This document shows, piece after piece, positions 37,518-46,538 of a stretch of 64,000 nucleotides of DNA; within the stretch, counting starts at the first letter, position 1, and each line of letters begins with the position of its first letter. The translations under genes were made by a program, and so were the position numbers. The notes beneath the pieces are model-generated. The model worked only from the letters and a program-made list of their open reading frames with translations. It was not told where the DNA came from and ran no database searches. Source of the DNA: Patiriisocius marinus (GTDB lineage: Bacteria > Bacteroidota > Bacteroidia > Flavobacteriales > Flavobacteriaceae); assembly GCF_008974325.1 (NCBI RefSeq), contig NZ_BKCG01000001.1, positions 310,001 to 374,000 of the forward strand. The letters are read 5' to 3'.

Positions 37518-37994
37518 TTATAAACAAGGCCCAGCACAGGGCGCTGCGTTATTAATATCTTCCTGGGTGATGGTATACAACAACTCATCATCACCTATTT
37601 GCTCATAAGACCCAACTCTTGTAGGGTTTCTGTCTATTGGATTAGTGAAAATATTCTCTCCATTAACTATATCAAATGAGTAGCTTATTATTCTATTGTT
37701 ATCAAATACAAAAATTATAGAATCTCCTTTTAAAGAAGTTATAGGCATAATACTTGAAGGGTCTACGTAATAATCTTCATTACTAGATTCAATATTATCA
37801 CCCCTAAAATTTTCTTGAGGTTGTAAAAAACTAATCTCAATTTCTTCGAGATTAGTCTTAAATGTTCTTTGTATAGAAACCTGTTTATCAGTATCGTTTT
37901 TGATAATACAAGTAAGATTAAACATTTCTGATTCAGGAAATGGCTGACAACATATAAAAATTGAAGCCATTAATGTTAAAATAAATAATTTCAT
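37518..37994 (-). CDS. Small lipoprotein of the accessory insert, paralogue B
   Basis: From ATG at 37994 this 158-residue protein has a lipoprotein signal ending FICCQPFPE and the C terminus ITQEDINNAAPCAGPCL. Its start codon overlaps the stop of the upstream metalloprotease-like pseudogene (TAATG), implying that they once formed one operon. The mature region is acidic and probably beta-rich. No function can be assigned; a partner or inhibitor of the neighbouring protease-like protein is only a possibility from context. Confidence 0.7.
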   Translation of the reverse strand: MKLFILTLMASIFICCQPFPESEMFNLTCIIKNDTDKQVSIQRTFKTNLEEIEISFLQPQENFRGDNIESSNEDYYVDPSSIMPITSLKGDSIIFVFDNNRIISYSFDIVNGENIFTNPIDRNPTRVGSYEQIGDDELLYTITQEDINNAAPCAGPCL

Positions 37995-39850
37995 TATTCC
38001 CAATTATTAAAAAGTTGTGGTAAAGATAATTCAGTAATATTGGCCGTTTGATTTGCTAAGATTAACCTCCATTGTAAAAAAGTGTTAGCACCATCTATAG
38101 CATTTTCTAATTGACCTAGAGTATAACCTGAAACATTATCTATTGGGAAAGCCCCACCATAATCTTGTCTTTGATTTTCATCATCTATCATATCCCTACC
38201 AGCTGAAGTATAGTATTCTTCTCCAGCAGTTGTAACAAATTGATGATTATCATTCTTATAATTATAATTATTCTGTCCAAATTGATTTACATATCTATTA
38301 AGAACTATTTCTATTTCTACGGTAGTTGCCCAAGTTTCTAATAAACGACGTGCCGATTGATGATCTGAATTACTTGGATCATTACAACCTGAAAAAGTTA
38401 CGCAGGGTAATACATAACCTCTGGAAACTAATGAAGAATAGCGTGTAGGATCTAAACTTCTGTGTGCACTATGAGCTAATTCGTGAATGGTTGTTCCATA
38501 TCTTTCTTCTGTATTATCGCTCCATTCCTTAATCTTAATTTTTGGTTGAAAAGGAAACAACAAAAAGTTAAACTCTGGTATATGAGAAGAAGGACCATCT
38601 TGTTCTAATGCAGCAATTTTCATTTGAGAACGCCCCGCTCCATTAGTTTGAGGTCTATGTGTACCTAAAGTATTTCCGTAATAATATTCGTGGGTTGCTT
38701 CATGGATTATAGCGTGATACGCATCCTCACCTCCTGTAATAACTTTATTCCAATTTTGCTGCTTTACGTTAAGCCCTCTTAACTCTGCCTGTAATGTAAG
38801 ACCGTCACGAATACTAAAGTGATAACGCTCCTACTGCACAACATACCTTGCTTTCCCTCTAACATAATCAGTTGAAAAATATCCGTTTATATCTGTAATA
38901 GCCTGTCTAACGGTAAATAGTTGTCTCATCAACACTTGCACTCCGTCTAAAGGTATTACTAATCCCTGAGTATCAGGTAACGTTTCGCACTCCGTAACAT
39001 ACGTCCATATAATACAATCCATATCAATCACACCACCATCAGGCATTCTTTGACTTTCTGGGCACTCTGAATAATCTGCGTAAGCAAGCGTTGTGCATTC
39101 TTCACCACCAGGGGTGATACCAGCATGTTGATCAAACATACTTATGCTCCCTGAAGGATACCATTTTCTTCCAAAAATAAAAATACGATTTGCTGTTCCA
39201 TCTGTAGTAAAACAACCTCCATCTTCTAACAGTAAATTTTCCTGACCTCTTAAAGAATAGGCTTAGCATAAAAGATGATGCAATAAATCTTCCTTATTAC
39301 CTATTACCGTTTCTCTAGTAAGAAACTGCCCTTCTTCTTCAAAATATAAATCTTGTTCTGGTAAATATAAATCACCCAGTACTTCGTGAGTAACATTTGG
39401 TATTGTTTTATCAACTGCTATTGTTGCAAAATACTCTGGCATATAATCCTCAAACGGTACTGTTCGAGATTCAAAATAAGATTCTGCAAAAATATAGTCT
39501 AAAGGATAATCCGCTAAAAATAAGGTACTATCTCGCTTTAAAATCGCAAATTCTGTCTCAGATTGTGGAGTGAATTTAACATATTTATGAGAAGTTGAAA
39601 TTTCAAAATCATCAAAACCGTAAGGATTTCTTTGGTCTGGTGTGTAATCAAACAATATGTAAGTGCCTGCTTCAATTTTATCCTTAATTATCTGCAAAGC
39701 ATCCTTCATATTATTCACATCATAAGGATTTTGTAATTGCACACCTCCTGCGTAAGGATCAAAATTAGTTGGAGATTGCCCATTTTCATTATCAGGAAGT
39801 AAATCGTCTTGTGTGCAACTGGAAAGGAGTAAAAGTACCATAATAGCCAT
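37994..39850 (-). pseudogene. Metalloprotease-like lipoprotein with two in-frame stops
   Basis: One continuous reading frame of 619 codons runs from ATG 39850 to TAA 37994 but is cut by TAA at 39263-39265 and TAG at 38831-38833. All three pieces are in the same frame and read on sensibly (GNKEDLLHHLLC/AYSLRGQENL and GKARYVVQ/ERYHFSIRDG). The product has a short lipoprotein signal (LLLLSSC), acidic N-terminal region and two HExxH-type motifs, HEATH (in the 38624-38830 stretch) and HELAH (in the last piece), typical of Bacteroidota zinc-protease-like lipoproteins. GAA to TAA and TGG to TAG changes would explain the stops. TAG and TAA are normal stops elsewhere in the window. Confidence 0.8.
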
Positions 39851-39877
39851 TAAGCCATTAAGCCATTAAGCCATTAA
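39846..39877. repeat. Four copies of an 8-bp tandem repeat at a start codon
   Basis: GCCATTAA is repeated four times without variation; on the coding (minus) strand each unit contains ATG. The last ATG is the start of the metalloprotease-like frame. Because eight is not a multiple of three, a change in copy number changes which upstream ATG is in frame. Confidence 0.9.
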
Positions 39878-39961
39878 GATAAAACATTTTTGGAGATTTT
39901 TTCATATTTATTTAGATAAAATTTATGTTGATCGCAATTTATCACTAAATAAAACACCTCC

Positions 39962-39979
39962 ATTACGGTTTTCCGTAAT
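39962..39979. repeat. Inverted repeat upstream of the accessory insert
   Basis: ATTACGG and CCGTAAT are separated by TTTT. The hairpin lies about 110 bases upstream of the metalloprotease-like start and 65 bases after the stop of the small gene at 40044. No T-run follows, so an operator is as likely as a terminator. The rest of 39851-40043 shows no other feature. Confidence 0.4.
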
Positions 39980-40043
39980 CATAGATTTCATAAACTAAAA
40001 CAAAAGGTTTTTACACCTAGCCTATTGACAAGTAATTAAAAAA

Positions 40044-40250
40044 TTATTCATCTTTCTTTGTATATCGTTCTTCAGTCATTTTTCTAAACTTGCGTTTAAA
40101 AAAGAACATAAATACCGCTACAATTGCAAAAAAGATAAACATATACGCTCTACCACGATTTTCATCCCAAAGGGTAAAAACTAAATAACCAGCCGCGATA
40201 GCCATTATTATATATGCGTATTCAAATAATTTATAAATCTTGCTTCCCAT
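40044..40250 (-). CDS. Small membrane protein downstream of lptC
   Basis: The 68-residue protein has two helices (about 11-27 and 34-50) followed by a strongly basic tail (KRKFRKMTEERYTKKDE). It overlaps the end of lptC by 20 bases and so is translated with it. Proteins like this sit after lptC in many flavobacteria; no function is established. Confidence 0.75.
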   Translation of the reverse strand: MGSKIYKLFEYAYIIMAIAAGYLVFTLWDENRGRAYMFIFFAIVAVFMFFFKRKFRKMTEERYTKKDE

Positions 40251-40815
40251 CTTCTTGTATTTCTTTTTGATCTATTAATTGTACTCCTGTATTTTTACGT
40301 GATAAAAACTCGGTAAAATCTTGACTTGAATCAAAACGTGCACCATCGTTATACGATCCATCTTTAAACTTGATTTGATAAGGCTGATCTGTAAAAACCC
40401 ATTTATTATTTTGATCCCAATATAACTGAGATGCTTTTAAAACAAGACTATCACTTGTGACCAACACTACATTATCACGAAGATCTATCATACCTGTGCC
40501 ATTAAACCTAATAGCATAGTCTGATGTTACCGTACTACGTTTTCCATCCTGCCAAAAACGAACTTCTATACCTTCAGGAAATTCTTGATAAGGAAAATCG
40601 TAATTAGAATAATCAAGTAACGCTTCAGCTAGAAGGTTAGTAACCACCTTACCACTATCTGTGTACTTCAAATTAATTTCCTTTCCCATGGCTAATGGAG
40701 CGTCATCTTTAATAGACAATTGCTGTTTGTCCTTATAGCTACCATCACATGCAAAAAGCGTGACAGCCATAGAAATGGCTATCACGCTTTTTAGTGAATG
40801 TGCTATTGCACTCAT
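40231..40815 (-). CDS. lptC: LPS export protein LptC
   Basis: LptC is the bitopic inner-membrane component of the Lpt bridge that moves LPS from the ABC transporter to LptA. The 194-residue protein has an N-terminal lipoprotein-like signal (TLFACDG) and the beta-jellyroll pattern with FPEGIEVRFW (about 80) and LVLKASQLYWDQNNKWVFTD (about 125-145). The signal-peptide codons overlap a strong terminator-like hairpin. The gene lies between the TPR protein and a small membrane protein in the conserved coaX-to-lptC block. Confidence 0.85.
   Translation of the reverse strand: MSAIAHSLKSVIAISMAVTLFACDGSYKDKQQLSIKDDAPLAMGKEINLKYTDSGKVVTNLLAEALLDYSNYDFPYQEFPEGIEVRFWQDGKRSTVTSDYAIRFNGTGMIDLRDNVVLVTSDSLVLKASQLYWDQNNKWVFTDQPYQIKFKDGSYNDGARFDSSQDFTEFLSRKNTGVQLIDQKEIQEDGKQDL
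40753..40792 (-). terminator. Terminator-like hairpin inside the lptC signal-peptide codons
   Basis: A stem of 18 bp with one mismatch (AAAAAGCGTGACAGCCAT against its near-complement) and a four-base loop ends in five T on the minus strand. It lies 27 bases past the stop of the TPR gene and within codons 8-21 of lptC. Confidence 0.6.
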
Positions 40816-40818
40816 ATA

Positions 40819-42180
40819 TTATAAATTAGGTACTCTTACGCTACCACCAACCCAACATCTAAGTGAGATTGTTTTTCCTTGCATACCTTCGTTAAAGATA
40901 TCAACCTTTTGTGGCGCTCTACCTCTATAACTTGCTGCTGCTGCTCTCGCATTAGCTGCAATTGAAGGATCAACACGTGCTGCTCTATCTGCAAACTCAG
41001 CTGCTTTCCAGTTAACTGCTCTTTTTTCAAATGGTGTTCCACCACAGCTGTTTGAGCTTGAAGCAATCATTTGAGCTATTTTCAATAATGATCTACCATC
41101 ACTTGGACGTACATCAAGTACTTTATTATAGTACTTTCTTGCTTCTCCGTAAGTTCCAGCCTTACGCTTTTCTTCTGCTATTTTGTAGTAGATACGCGCT
41201 TGTTTGTTTGGGTCTGACTGCATTCCTGCAGACTGCTCAAAATACTCTAAAGCTTTCGCTCCATTTCCTTTTTGGGCTTCTAATTGACCTAAATACATTT
41301 TAGTATCTGCAGAAGGCTCTAATCTATCTAACTGTTCAACTAATTGAATAAACAATGGGTCATCAGTACAATCTTTTCCTGAAAGTCTTCCAGCTGCTCC
41401 ACGAATCCAGTTGATATCATTTTTCTTAGCCTCAAAGTCTTTTCTGTATAATGGAACTAAGTTAGGACAGTCTGCAACGTTACCTAATTTAGTATCAACA
41501 CTACCTTTTACTTTACCAAAAATAGTTAAGTTTTTTTCGTAAGCATTCATACGCTTCTTATCCTTAGAACTTAAAGTTTCTCCAGCTTCTTCTCTATCAA
41601 TATACTGAGTAAGTTTTTGAGCTAACTTACCTTCTTCAAGTTCCATTTTTTCCTTTACCACATCGTAAAGATTAAAAACATCTTGTAAGTCTTTTTGACC
41701 TTCAGTAAATAAATCTTTTGCTAATGAAAAGTAAGTATATAAACCTTTAGGGCTAGAAAAACTAGCTGCATCAGTTTTATAAGCATTATCAAATGCATTA
41801 AACTGCTCTAATTTTGTTCCTATTTCATTATCGTAACGAACTTGAGCAAGATCAGCTAATACATCTCCTTCTTTGGTTTTAGCAGGATAGTATTGCATAC
41901 GCAAACGCATATTTTTTTCAAGCTCAGTTATTTTAGACTTATCTCCTTTTTCAATAAAGTCTTCAAACATTTTAGCACCATATTGATAGATAGCCATAGT
42001 GCTTTGTGGACATTCTGCCACTACTTTGTCGTAATGCTTATATGCTTCTTGATAATTTTTTGCTTTTGCTGGTTCAGTAAACATAGAAACCTTAGCGATA
42101 CAGTCTTGCCCTTGAGCGAAGAGTGAGCCACTAAATGTAACTGCGAATAATGCTAGTGTTAATATTGCTTTAATTTTCAT
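40819..42180 (-). CDS. Exported tetratricopeptide-repeat protein
   Basis: The 453-residue protein has a signal peptide (1-22, FSGSLFAQ) and a largely helical body with TPR-like units, clearest at about 300-375 (AKALEYFEQSAGM, ARIYYKIAEEKRKAG, EARKYYNKVLDVRPSD). It belongs to the conserved block coaX, outer-membrane protein, TPR, lptC found in flavobacteria and is likely an envelope assembly factor. It starts 19 bases after the outer-membrane protein gene and ends three bases before lptC. Confidence 0.85.
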   Translation of the reverse strand: MKIKAILTLALFAVTFSGSLFAQGQDCIAKVSMFTEPAKAKNYQEAYKHYDKVVAECPQSTMAIYQYGAKMFEDFIEKGDKSKITELEKNMRLRMQYYPAKTKEGDVLADLAQVRYDNEIGTKLEQFNAFDNAYKTDAASFSSPKGLYTYFSLAKDLFTEGQKDLQDVFNLYDVVKEKMELEEGKLAQKLTQYIDREEAGETLSSKDKKRMNAYEKNLTIFGKVKGSVDTKLGNVADCPNLVPLYRKDFEAKKNDINWIRGAAGRLSGKDCTDDPLFIQLVEQLDRLEPSADTKMYLGQLEAQKGNGAKALEYFEQSAGMQSDPNKQARIYYKIAEEKRKAGTYGEARKYYNKVLDVRPSDGRSLLKIAQMIASSSNSCGGTPFEKRAVNWKAAEFADRAARVDPSIAANARAAAASYRGRAPQKVDIFNEGMQGKTISLRCWVGGSVRVPNL

Positions 42181-42198
42181 AGTGATGGTATTAATAGG

Positions 42199-43440
42199 TT
42201 AATCTAAATATCGTTTGTCAAACCATTTATCATTTAATGATAAACTTAAGAATGTGTTGAAAAAGTTTTCTTGTATCAATCCTGCATCTGTAGTACCTCG
42301 TCTTCCTAACTCAAATCCTACATTAACATTAGAGAATAATCTCCCAACTGGTAGTCCTAACCCAAAAGATATGCCAAACTCATTTATCCCCTCTCCATTG
42401 ATGTTAATACCAGTCTCTTCAAAACGTATTCCAGCCCTATAAACAACTCTATTATAGTAGTTTCCAAGAGAATTATAGTTAGGAATAAAAAAACCACCAA
42501 TCTTAAACTTAGAAGCATCAGTAAACTCTACATTTTCTAATTCAAACGTTCTATTTGTAAAATTACTTGTTTTTTGGTCGTTGTATTCAACACCAACAAA
42601 CCAATGCTTTGGTTTCCCAATCCCTAAACCTAATGTGTATTGTGATGGAAATGTAAAATCTGTATTTGCAACATCCACTTCCACCTCATTCCTAACAACC
42701 TCAGCGCCAGATTCAAGAACAAAAACCGTAGCTCTTTGTCTTGAGTTATCGCTACTAAAATTAGTTTCAGGTGTGTAAGTTGCCGCAGCAGTTAATTGTA
42801 AATTGTCCGTCACCATTGTTTTGTAACGTGCACCAAAATTAAAACTAAAACCTAATAAGTCAGATCTATTAGTTTCGCGTGATGCTAACTCAAGCCCTTC
42901 AGTTTCACTAAATGATGTGTTTTGAATATTTCCGAAGTTATAATTGGTATCTATACCCAAACTAAGTTTAGGAGTTACCTTATAAGCAAAAGTGATAAAC
43001 GCTTTATTTAAACCACCTTCTCCTGTAAATCGAGAAGTTATATCACCATCTGTAGTTTCTAAATCGTACCCAACTGATGTATAAGGTATAATACCAAAAC
43101 TAGCAGCTAATTTCCCCATAGGAATACCAACAGCTATATAATCAAGACTTGTTGTAGATTGTTTTTGCTCTTCAGAGCTTGTTTTTTGAGTCACATATTT
43201 ATGACTTCCACCTACTGAATAGTTTATCAAACCTAAATCTGATAATCCTGCAGGATTCTGGATGCTCGTGTGGATACTATCGCTAAAGACACTTATGCCT
43301 CCCATCGATCTATTTTCAACAGTTCCTTTAAACTTCAACGTACCAATTCCGTAGAATGAGTATGGAGAGGTTGTTCCTTCCTGAGCTATAGATATGCTTG
43401 TAATGAGTATAAATACTCCTAAAATAATTCGCTTCAACAT
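42199..43440 (-). CDS. Outer-membrane beta-barrel protein beside coaX
   Basis: From ATG at 43440 the 413-residue protein has a signal peptide (SIAQ), an N-terminal GIGTLKFKGTVENRSMGG motif and alternating beta strands throughout, consistent with a FadL/OmpP1-like barrel. The start overlaps the coaX stop (TGATG), implying coupled translation. Its cargo is unknown. The position next to the TPR protein and lptC suggests an envelope role. Confidence 0.85.
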   Translation of the reverse strand: MLKRIILGVFILITSISIAQEGTTSPYSFYGIGTLKFKGTVENRSMGGISVFSDSIHTSIQNPAGLSDLGLINYSVGGSHKYVTQKTSSEEQKQSTTSLDYIAVGIPMGKLAASFGIIPYTSVGYDLETTDGDITSRFTGEGGLNKAFITFAYKVTPKLSLGIDTNYNFGNIQNTSFSETEGLELASRETNRSDLLGFSFNFGARYKTMVTDNLQLTAAATYTPETNFSSDNSRQRATVFVLESGAEVVRNEVEVDVANTDFTFPSQYTLGLGIGKPKHWFVGVEYNDQKTSNFTNRTFELENVEFTDASKFKIGGFFIPNYNSLGNYYNRVVYRAGIRFEETGININGEGINEFGISFGLGLPVGRLFSNVNVGFELGRRGTTDAGLIQENFFNTFLSLSLNDKWFDKRYLD

Positions 43441-44168
43441 CAATCGTTATTTTGTTCTAAAATGTAATTCAAGCCTTCTAACAGAAATTTTGAGTTGGCA
43501 AAGATGTCATTTTTTAATCTATCTCGCAAAAAATCAGTGTCTCCACCAGTTAAAATAATTGTTAAATCGGCATATTGTTCCTTGTATCGTGAAATTGCCC
43601 CGTCAATCTCGTCTATTGTACCCAAAATCACACCCACATGTATGGCATTATTTGTAGAATTACCTACAAATGTTTTTGGAAATTCAGATTTTAATAGAGG
43701 TAAGTTGGCAGTAAATTCATTTAAAGCCTTGTATCTCATGGAAAGCCCTGGTGAAATGGCACCTCCCAAGTATTCATTTTCTGAATTTAAAAAATCATAT
43801 GTAATTGCGCTTCCAGCATCAATAACTAACACATTATTCTTCGGAAATTTTAATGCGGCGCCAGCAATTAGTGCAATTCTATCTACTCCTAGCGTTGTTG
43901 GGGTAGCATATAAATTTTCAAAAGGGATATTACTTTTATGACTTAGTTCGTGAACTTTATATTCGCGTTTAAGTAAAGCCAAGTCATTTTCATTTAATTT
44001 TCCCGAAGCACTAATAATACACCTATCAACTTTAGGAAAATGCACTGTTATATAAAGCAGCGCCTCTTTTACCTCACTTGAAGTGTACACATCCTGGTAC
44101 AGCATTTGCCCATCATCAAAGACGGCAATTTTGTTTCGGGTATTCCCCACATCGATTATTAAATTCAT
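43440..44168 (-). CDS. coaX: Type III pantothenate kinase
   Basis: CoaX phosphorylates pantothenate in the first step of CoA synthesis and belongs to the ASKHA superfamily. The 242-residue protein begins with the phosphate loop DVGNTRNK (about 6-13), and has the TPTTLGVDRIALIAGA stretch (about 90-105), DAGSAITYDF (about 117-126) and GGAISPGLSMR (about 134-144). Length and motifs are complete. It is the first gene of the minus-strand block and overlaps the outer-membrane protein gene. Confidence 0.97.
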   Translation of the reverse strand: MNLIIDVGNTRNKIAVFDDGQMLYQDVYTSSEVKEALLYITVHFPKVDRCIISASGKLNENDLALLKREYKVHELSHKSNIPFENLYATPTTLGVDRIALIAGAALKFPKNNVLVIDAGSAITYDFLNSENEYLGGAISPGLSMRYKALNEFTANLPLLKSEFPKTFVGNSTNNAIHVGVILGTIDEIDGAISRYKEQYADLTIILTGGDTDFLRDRLKNDIFANSKFLLEGLNYILEQNND

Positions 44169-44327
44169 AGGCTAACGGAAAGACGACAAAAATACAAGGT
44201 TATTTCAAGAGGTAGCAATTAGTTTCAAATTTGAATTTATTTAAAATATTTTTCGATCCTCAAACCTTTAGAAACGAAGTAGTTTGAAAAAATTGTAAAT
44301 AAAAATGCTATTTTTCCTAAAATAAAT

Positions 44328-44357
44328 TTTGCTTAATTCTAAATAGTACTATATTTG
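44328..44357 (+). promoter_or_regulatory. Promoter of tRNA-Phe
   Basis: TTTG (44328-44331) and TATATTTG (44350-44357) are separated by 18 bases, a good match to the Bacteroidota consensus (TTTG, about 19, TAnnTTTG), 35 bases before the tRNA. The rest of the 44169-44391 spacer shows no other feature. Confidence 0.75.
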
Positions 44358-44391
44358 CAGCCGCTAAACTCGTTATACGGCTTTAGTAAAT

Positions 44392-44464
44392 GGTGCCTTA
44401 GCTCAGTTGGTAGAGCAATGGACTGAAAATCCATGTGTCCCTGGTTCGATTCCTGGAGGCACCA
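44392..44464 (+). tRNA. tRNA-Phe (anticodon GAA)
   Basis: The 73-base cloverleaf has acceptor stem GGTGCCT paired with AGGCACC, the D-arm GCTCAGTTGGTAGAGC, anticodon stem ATGGA/TCCAT with loop CTGAAAA (anticodon GAA), and the T-arm with GGTTCGATTCC. The discriminator is A64 and the CCA end is not encoded. It has its own promoter and terminator. Confidence 0.97.
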
Positions 44465-44468
44465 CATT

Positions 44469-44505
44469 AAAACCCTGAAACGTAAGTTTCGGGGTTTTTT
44501 GTTTT
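44469..44505 (+). terminator. Terminator after tRNA-Phe
   Basis: The stem AAACCCTGAAAC/GTTTCGGGGTTT (one G-T pair) with a GTAA loop is followed by TTTTTTG. It lies directly after the tRNA. Confidence 0.85.
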
Positions 44506-44528
44506 ACATCATTATAAAATTCATTATC

Positions 44529-45314
44529 GTGAAATTGCCAAACGCTTTATCATTAAACGTAAAATCATTAGCACTACTTGTAGTATTATTTTTTACAATT
44601 AACAGTATTAATGCACAAATACTTAATGTTGAGTCTTTAAGAAAAGTGACCGACACCTCAGGGTTTTCAGGAAATGCAAACTTCAACTTTGCTTTAAAAA
44701 GAAATACTAACGACTTCATTACGCTTTCAAATCAAATTCACGTTCAATATAAAATGAACAATCATTTGGTGTTATTTAAAAATGATATCTCATTTCAGAA
44801 AATCGAAGGAGACAATTTTGAAAATAGCGGAATTCAACACCTACGCTATAATTATAAAATAACACCAATAATAACTTGGGAAGTTTTTGGACAGTCGCAA
44901 TACAATAAGATTTCTAAAATAAACTTCAGAGGTTTATTAGGCACAGGACCACGATTTAAAATTTCAGGAAAAGAAAACTATCGCGTTTACGCAGGAACAT
45001 TAACTATGCTTGAATACGAAGAAGTGGACGATGGAGCGACAGGTATTCAAAGAGATATTAGAGGTAGCGCATATCTATCTTGCTCATTATTTCCATTAGA
45101 GAACATCAGCTTTGTAAGCACTACTTATTATCAACCTTTGTATAAACAGATATCAGATTACCGCATTTCAAGTCAATCATCTTTAGTAACTTCAGTGTAT
45201 AAAAATTTCGGACTTAAACTTAGTTACACGTTCACTTATGACAACTCTCCTGCGGTTGGAATTCCAAATAGCCAATATAATTTTAGCACAGGAATAAATT
45301 ACTCATTCGACTAG
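44529..45314 (+). CDS. DUF481-type outer-membrane protein
   Basis: I place the start at GTG 44529 because the longer frame from 44433 runs through the tRNA and its terminator. The 261-residue product then has a signal peptide (ending INSINAQ) and a beta-barrel body with the DUF481 pattern (FNFALKRNTNDF, FGQSQYNKI, GTGPRFKI, YRVYAGTLTMLEYEE). DUF481 proteins are outer-membrane barrels of unknown transport function. It stands alone and is convergent with phospholipase A. Confidence 0.85.
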   Translation: MKLPNALSLNVKSLALLVVLFFTINSINAQILNVESLRKVTDTSGFSGNANFNFALKRNTNDFITLSNQIHVQYKMNNHLVLFKNDISFQKIEGDNFENSGIQHLRYNYKITPIITWEVFGQSQYNKISKINFRGLLGTGPRFKISGKENYRVYAGTLTMLEYEEVDDGATGIQRDIRGSAYLSCSLFPLENISFVSTTYYQPLYKQISDYRISSQSSLVTSVYKNFGLKLSYTFTYDNSPAVGIPNSQYNFSTGINYSFD

Positions 45315-45345
45315 TAATTATACTTCGGAAAATTTACAGCCATTT

Positions 45346-46356
45346 TTACTTTCGCTTAGATTCTAACAAAAATGGTGTAAACCAATCCCAAGAAATTCCG
45401 AAAGAAAGTCTCGGATAACTATCTACAAAGCGATAGTTATAATCATCAAAACCGTAATCAAACTGGCTATAAAAACCTAAGTCAGTATTCCAAGGATGCA
45501 CTATCAATCTTGTTTGAGTTCTATATGGAGTTACCGAAGGATGTGCTCCTAATTGTAAAAATACATCTTGACCAGCAACAAGGCGCATACCTTTCCAGTA
45601 GAAAGTAAATTCATATTGTGCTTCAAAACGATGACGCCCTAAAATATCCCTATCTTTTGGATTATATCCTCCAAAATCAACTACACCAAAAAACTTATCA
45701 TGAAAAATTTGATAAGCCACAGTATAAGAATGAATACGCTTAGGGATTACCTCATCGGTGAATTTATTCTGCCTATAGTTAAATGAAATTTTAGTAAGGT
45801 TCGTTGAAAAATTACCTGTTTCACGATTTAAAATTTCAGATAAATCGGTATCATCAGTAATGGTATTGTAGACCGCTTGTCCCTCTGGACTTTCGTCTTC
45901 AAATTCAGCACTAAACGCACTATTAGACTGACCATTAGAATAATGACCCGACTCAATACCTAAAGTTAAAAAGTTATTATTTGACGTTTTAATAATAGGT
46001 TGCCAACCAAAAAGAATTTTATAAGATGGTGTTTTTACAGGCTTAGACTCTTCATTGTAAATTCTAATTTGAGGTTGAAAACTCAAATAAACAGCATAAC
46101 CCGGTGTTTTTTCATCTGCTGTTACAGCTTCACGAATATCATTATAAAAGCTATAATAAACAGAGGGTTTTGCGTCAAGCAGAATTTGTTCATACTCATT
46201 ATTCCCGAAACCTCCGGACAAATACGATCGTTGAGCAATAGGATAATACTCCTTAAAACCCGATGGAACTTGTGGAGTTTGCGCATTGATATAAGTACTC
46301 AAAAAAAACGAGATACTTAAAAGTGCATAAACACCTTTTACCTGAGTAATTTTCAT
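45346..46356 (-). CDS. pldA: Outer-membrane phospholipase A
   Basis: The 336-residue protein has a signal peptide (ending INAQ) and a 12-strand barrel pattern. The active-site motif ESGHYSNGQSN places the catalytic His138 and Ser140, matching the HxSNG signature of OMPLA. These enzymes hydrolyse phospholipids that reach the outer leaflet and keep lipid asymmetry. A calcium-dependent dimer is expected from the family. It is divergent from the arsenosugar-type locus. Confidence 0.88.
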   Translation of the reverse strand: MKITQVKGVYALLSISFFLSTYINAQTPQVPSGFKEYYPIAQRSYLSGGFGNNEYEQILLDAKPSVYYSFYNDIREAVTADEKTPGYAVYLSFQPQIRIYNEESKPVKTPSYKILFGWQPIIKTSNNNFLTLGIESGHYSNGQSNSAFSAEFEDESPEGQAVYNTITDDTDLSEILNRETGNFSTNLTKISFNYRQNKFTDEVIPKRIHSYTVAYQIFHDKFFGVVDFGGYNPKDRDILGRHRFEAQYEFTFYWKGMRLVAGQDVFLQLGAHPSVTPYRTQTRLIVHPWNTDLGFYSQFDYGFDDYNYRFVDSYPRLSFGISWDWFTPFLLESKRK

Positions 46357-46538
46357 AAAAACTAACTTTTTGCCAAAAATAGCTGATTCTTATTCGATAA
46401 GGAATAGTTTTAACAGCATTCTCTATAAGTTACATATTGTTGTAAGCATCTTCAATTACACAAGACTACTTTATGGTATATTTACTTTTTTAAAACTGAA
46501 AGGCGCAAAATTGCGTACTTATTTTATATAAGATATTT

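Noticed and set aside
37994-39850. Reassignment or readthrough of stop codons as a genetic-code feature
   Set aside because: TAA and TAG both end many intact genes in the window, so the two in-frame stops are better explained as mutations.
39263-39850. Independent small lipoprotein gene (195 residues)
   Set aside because: The sequence continues in the same frame after the stop with matching character, so it is the first piece of a broken gene.
39846-39877. CRISPR array
   Set aside because: The repeats are 8 bp with no spacers and no cas genes are present.
44433-44528. Longer 5' extension of the DUF481 gene
   Set aside because: It would read through the tRNA-Phe and its terminator; GTG at 44529 followed by a signal peptide is a better start.
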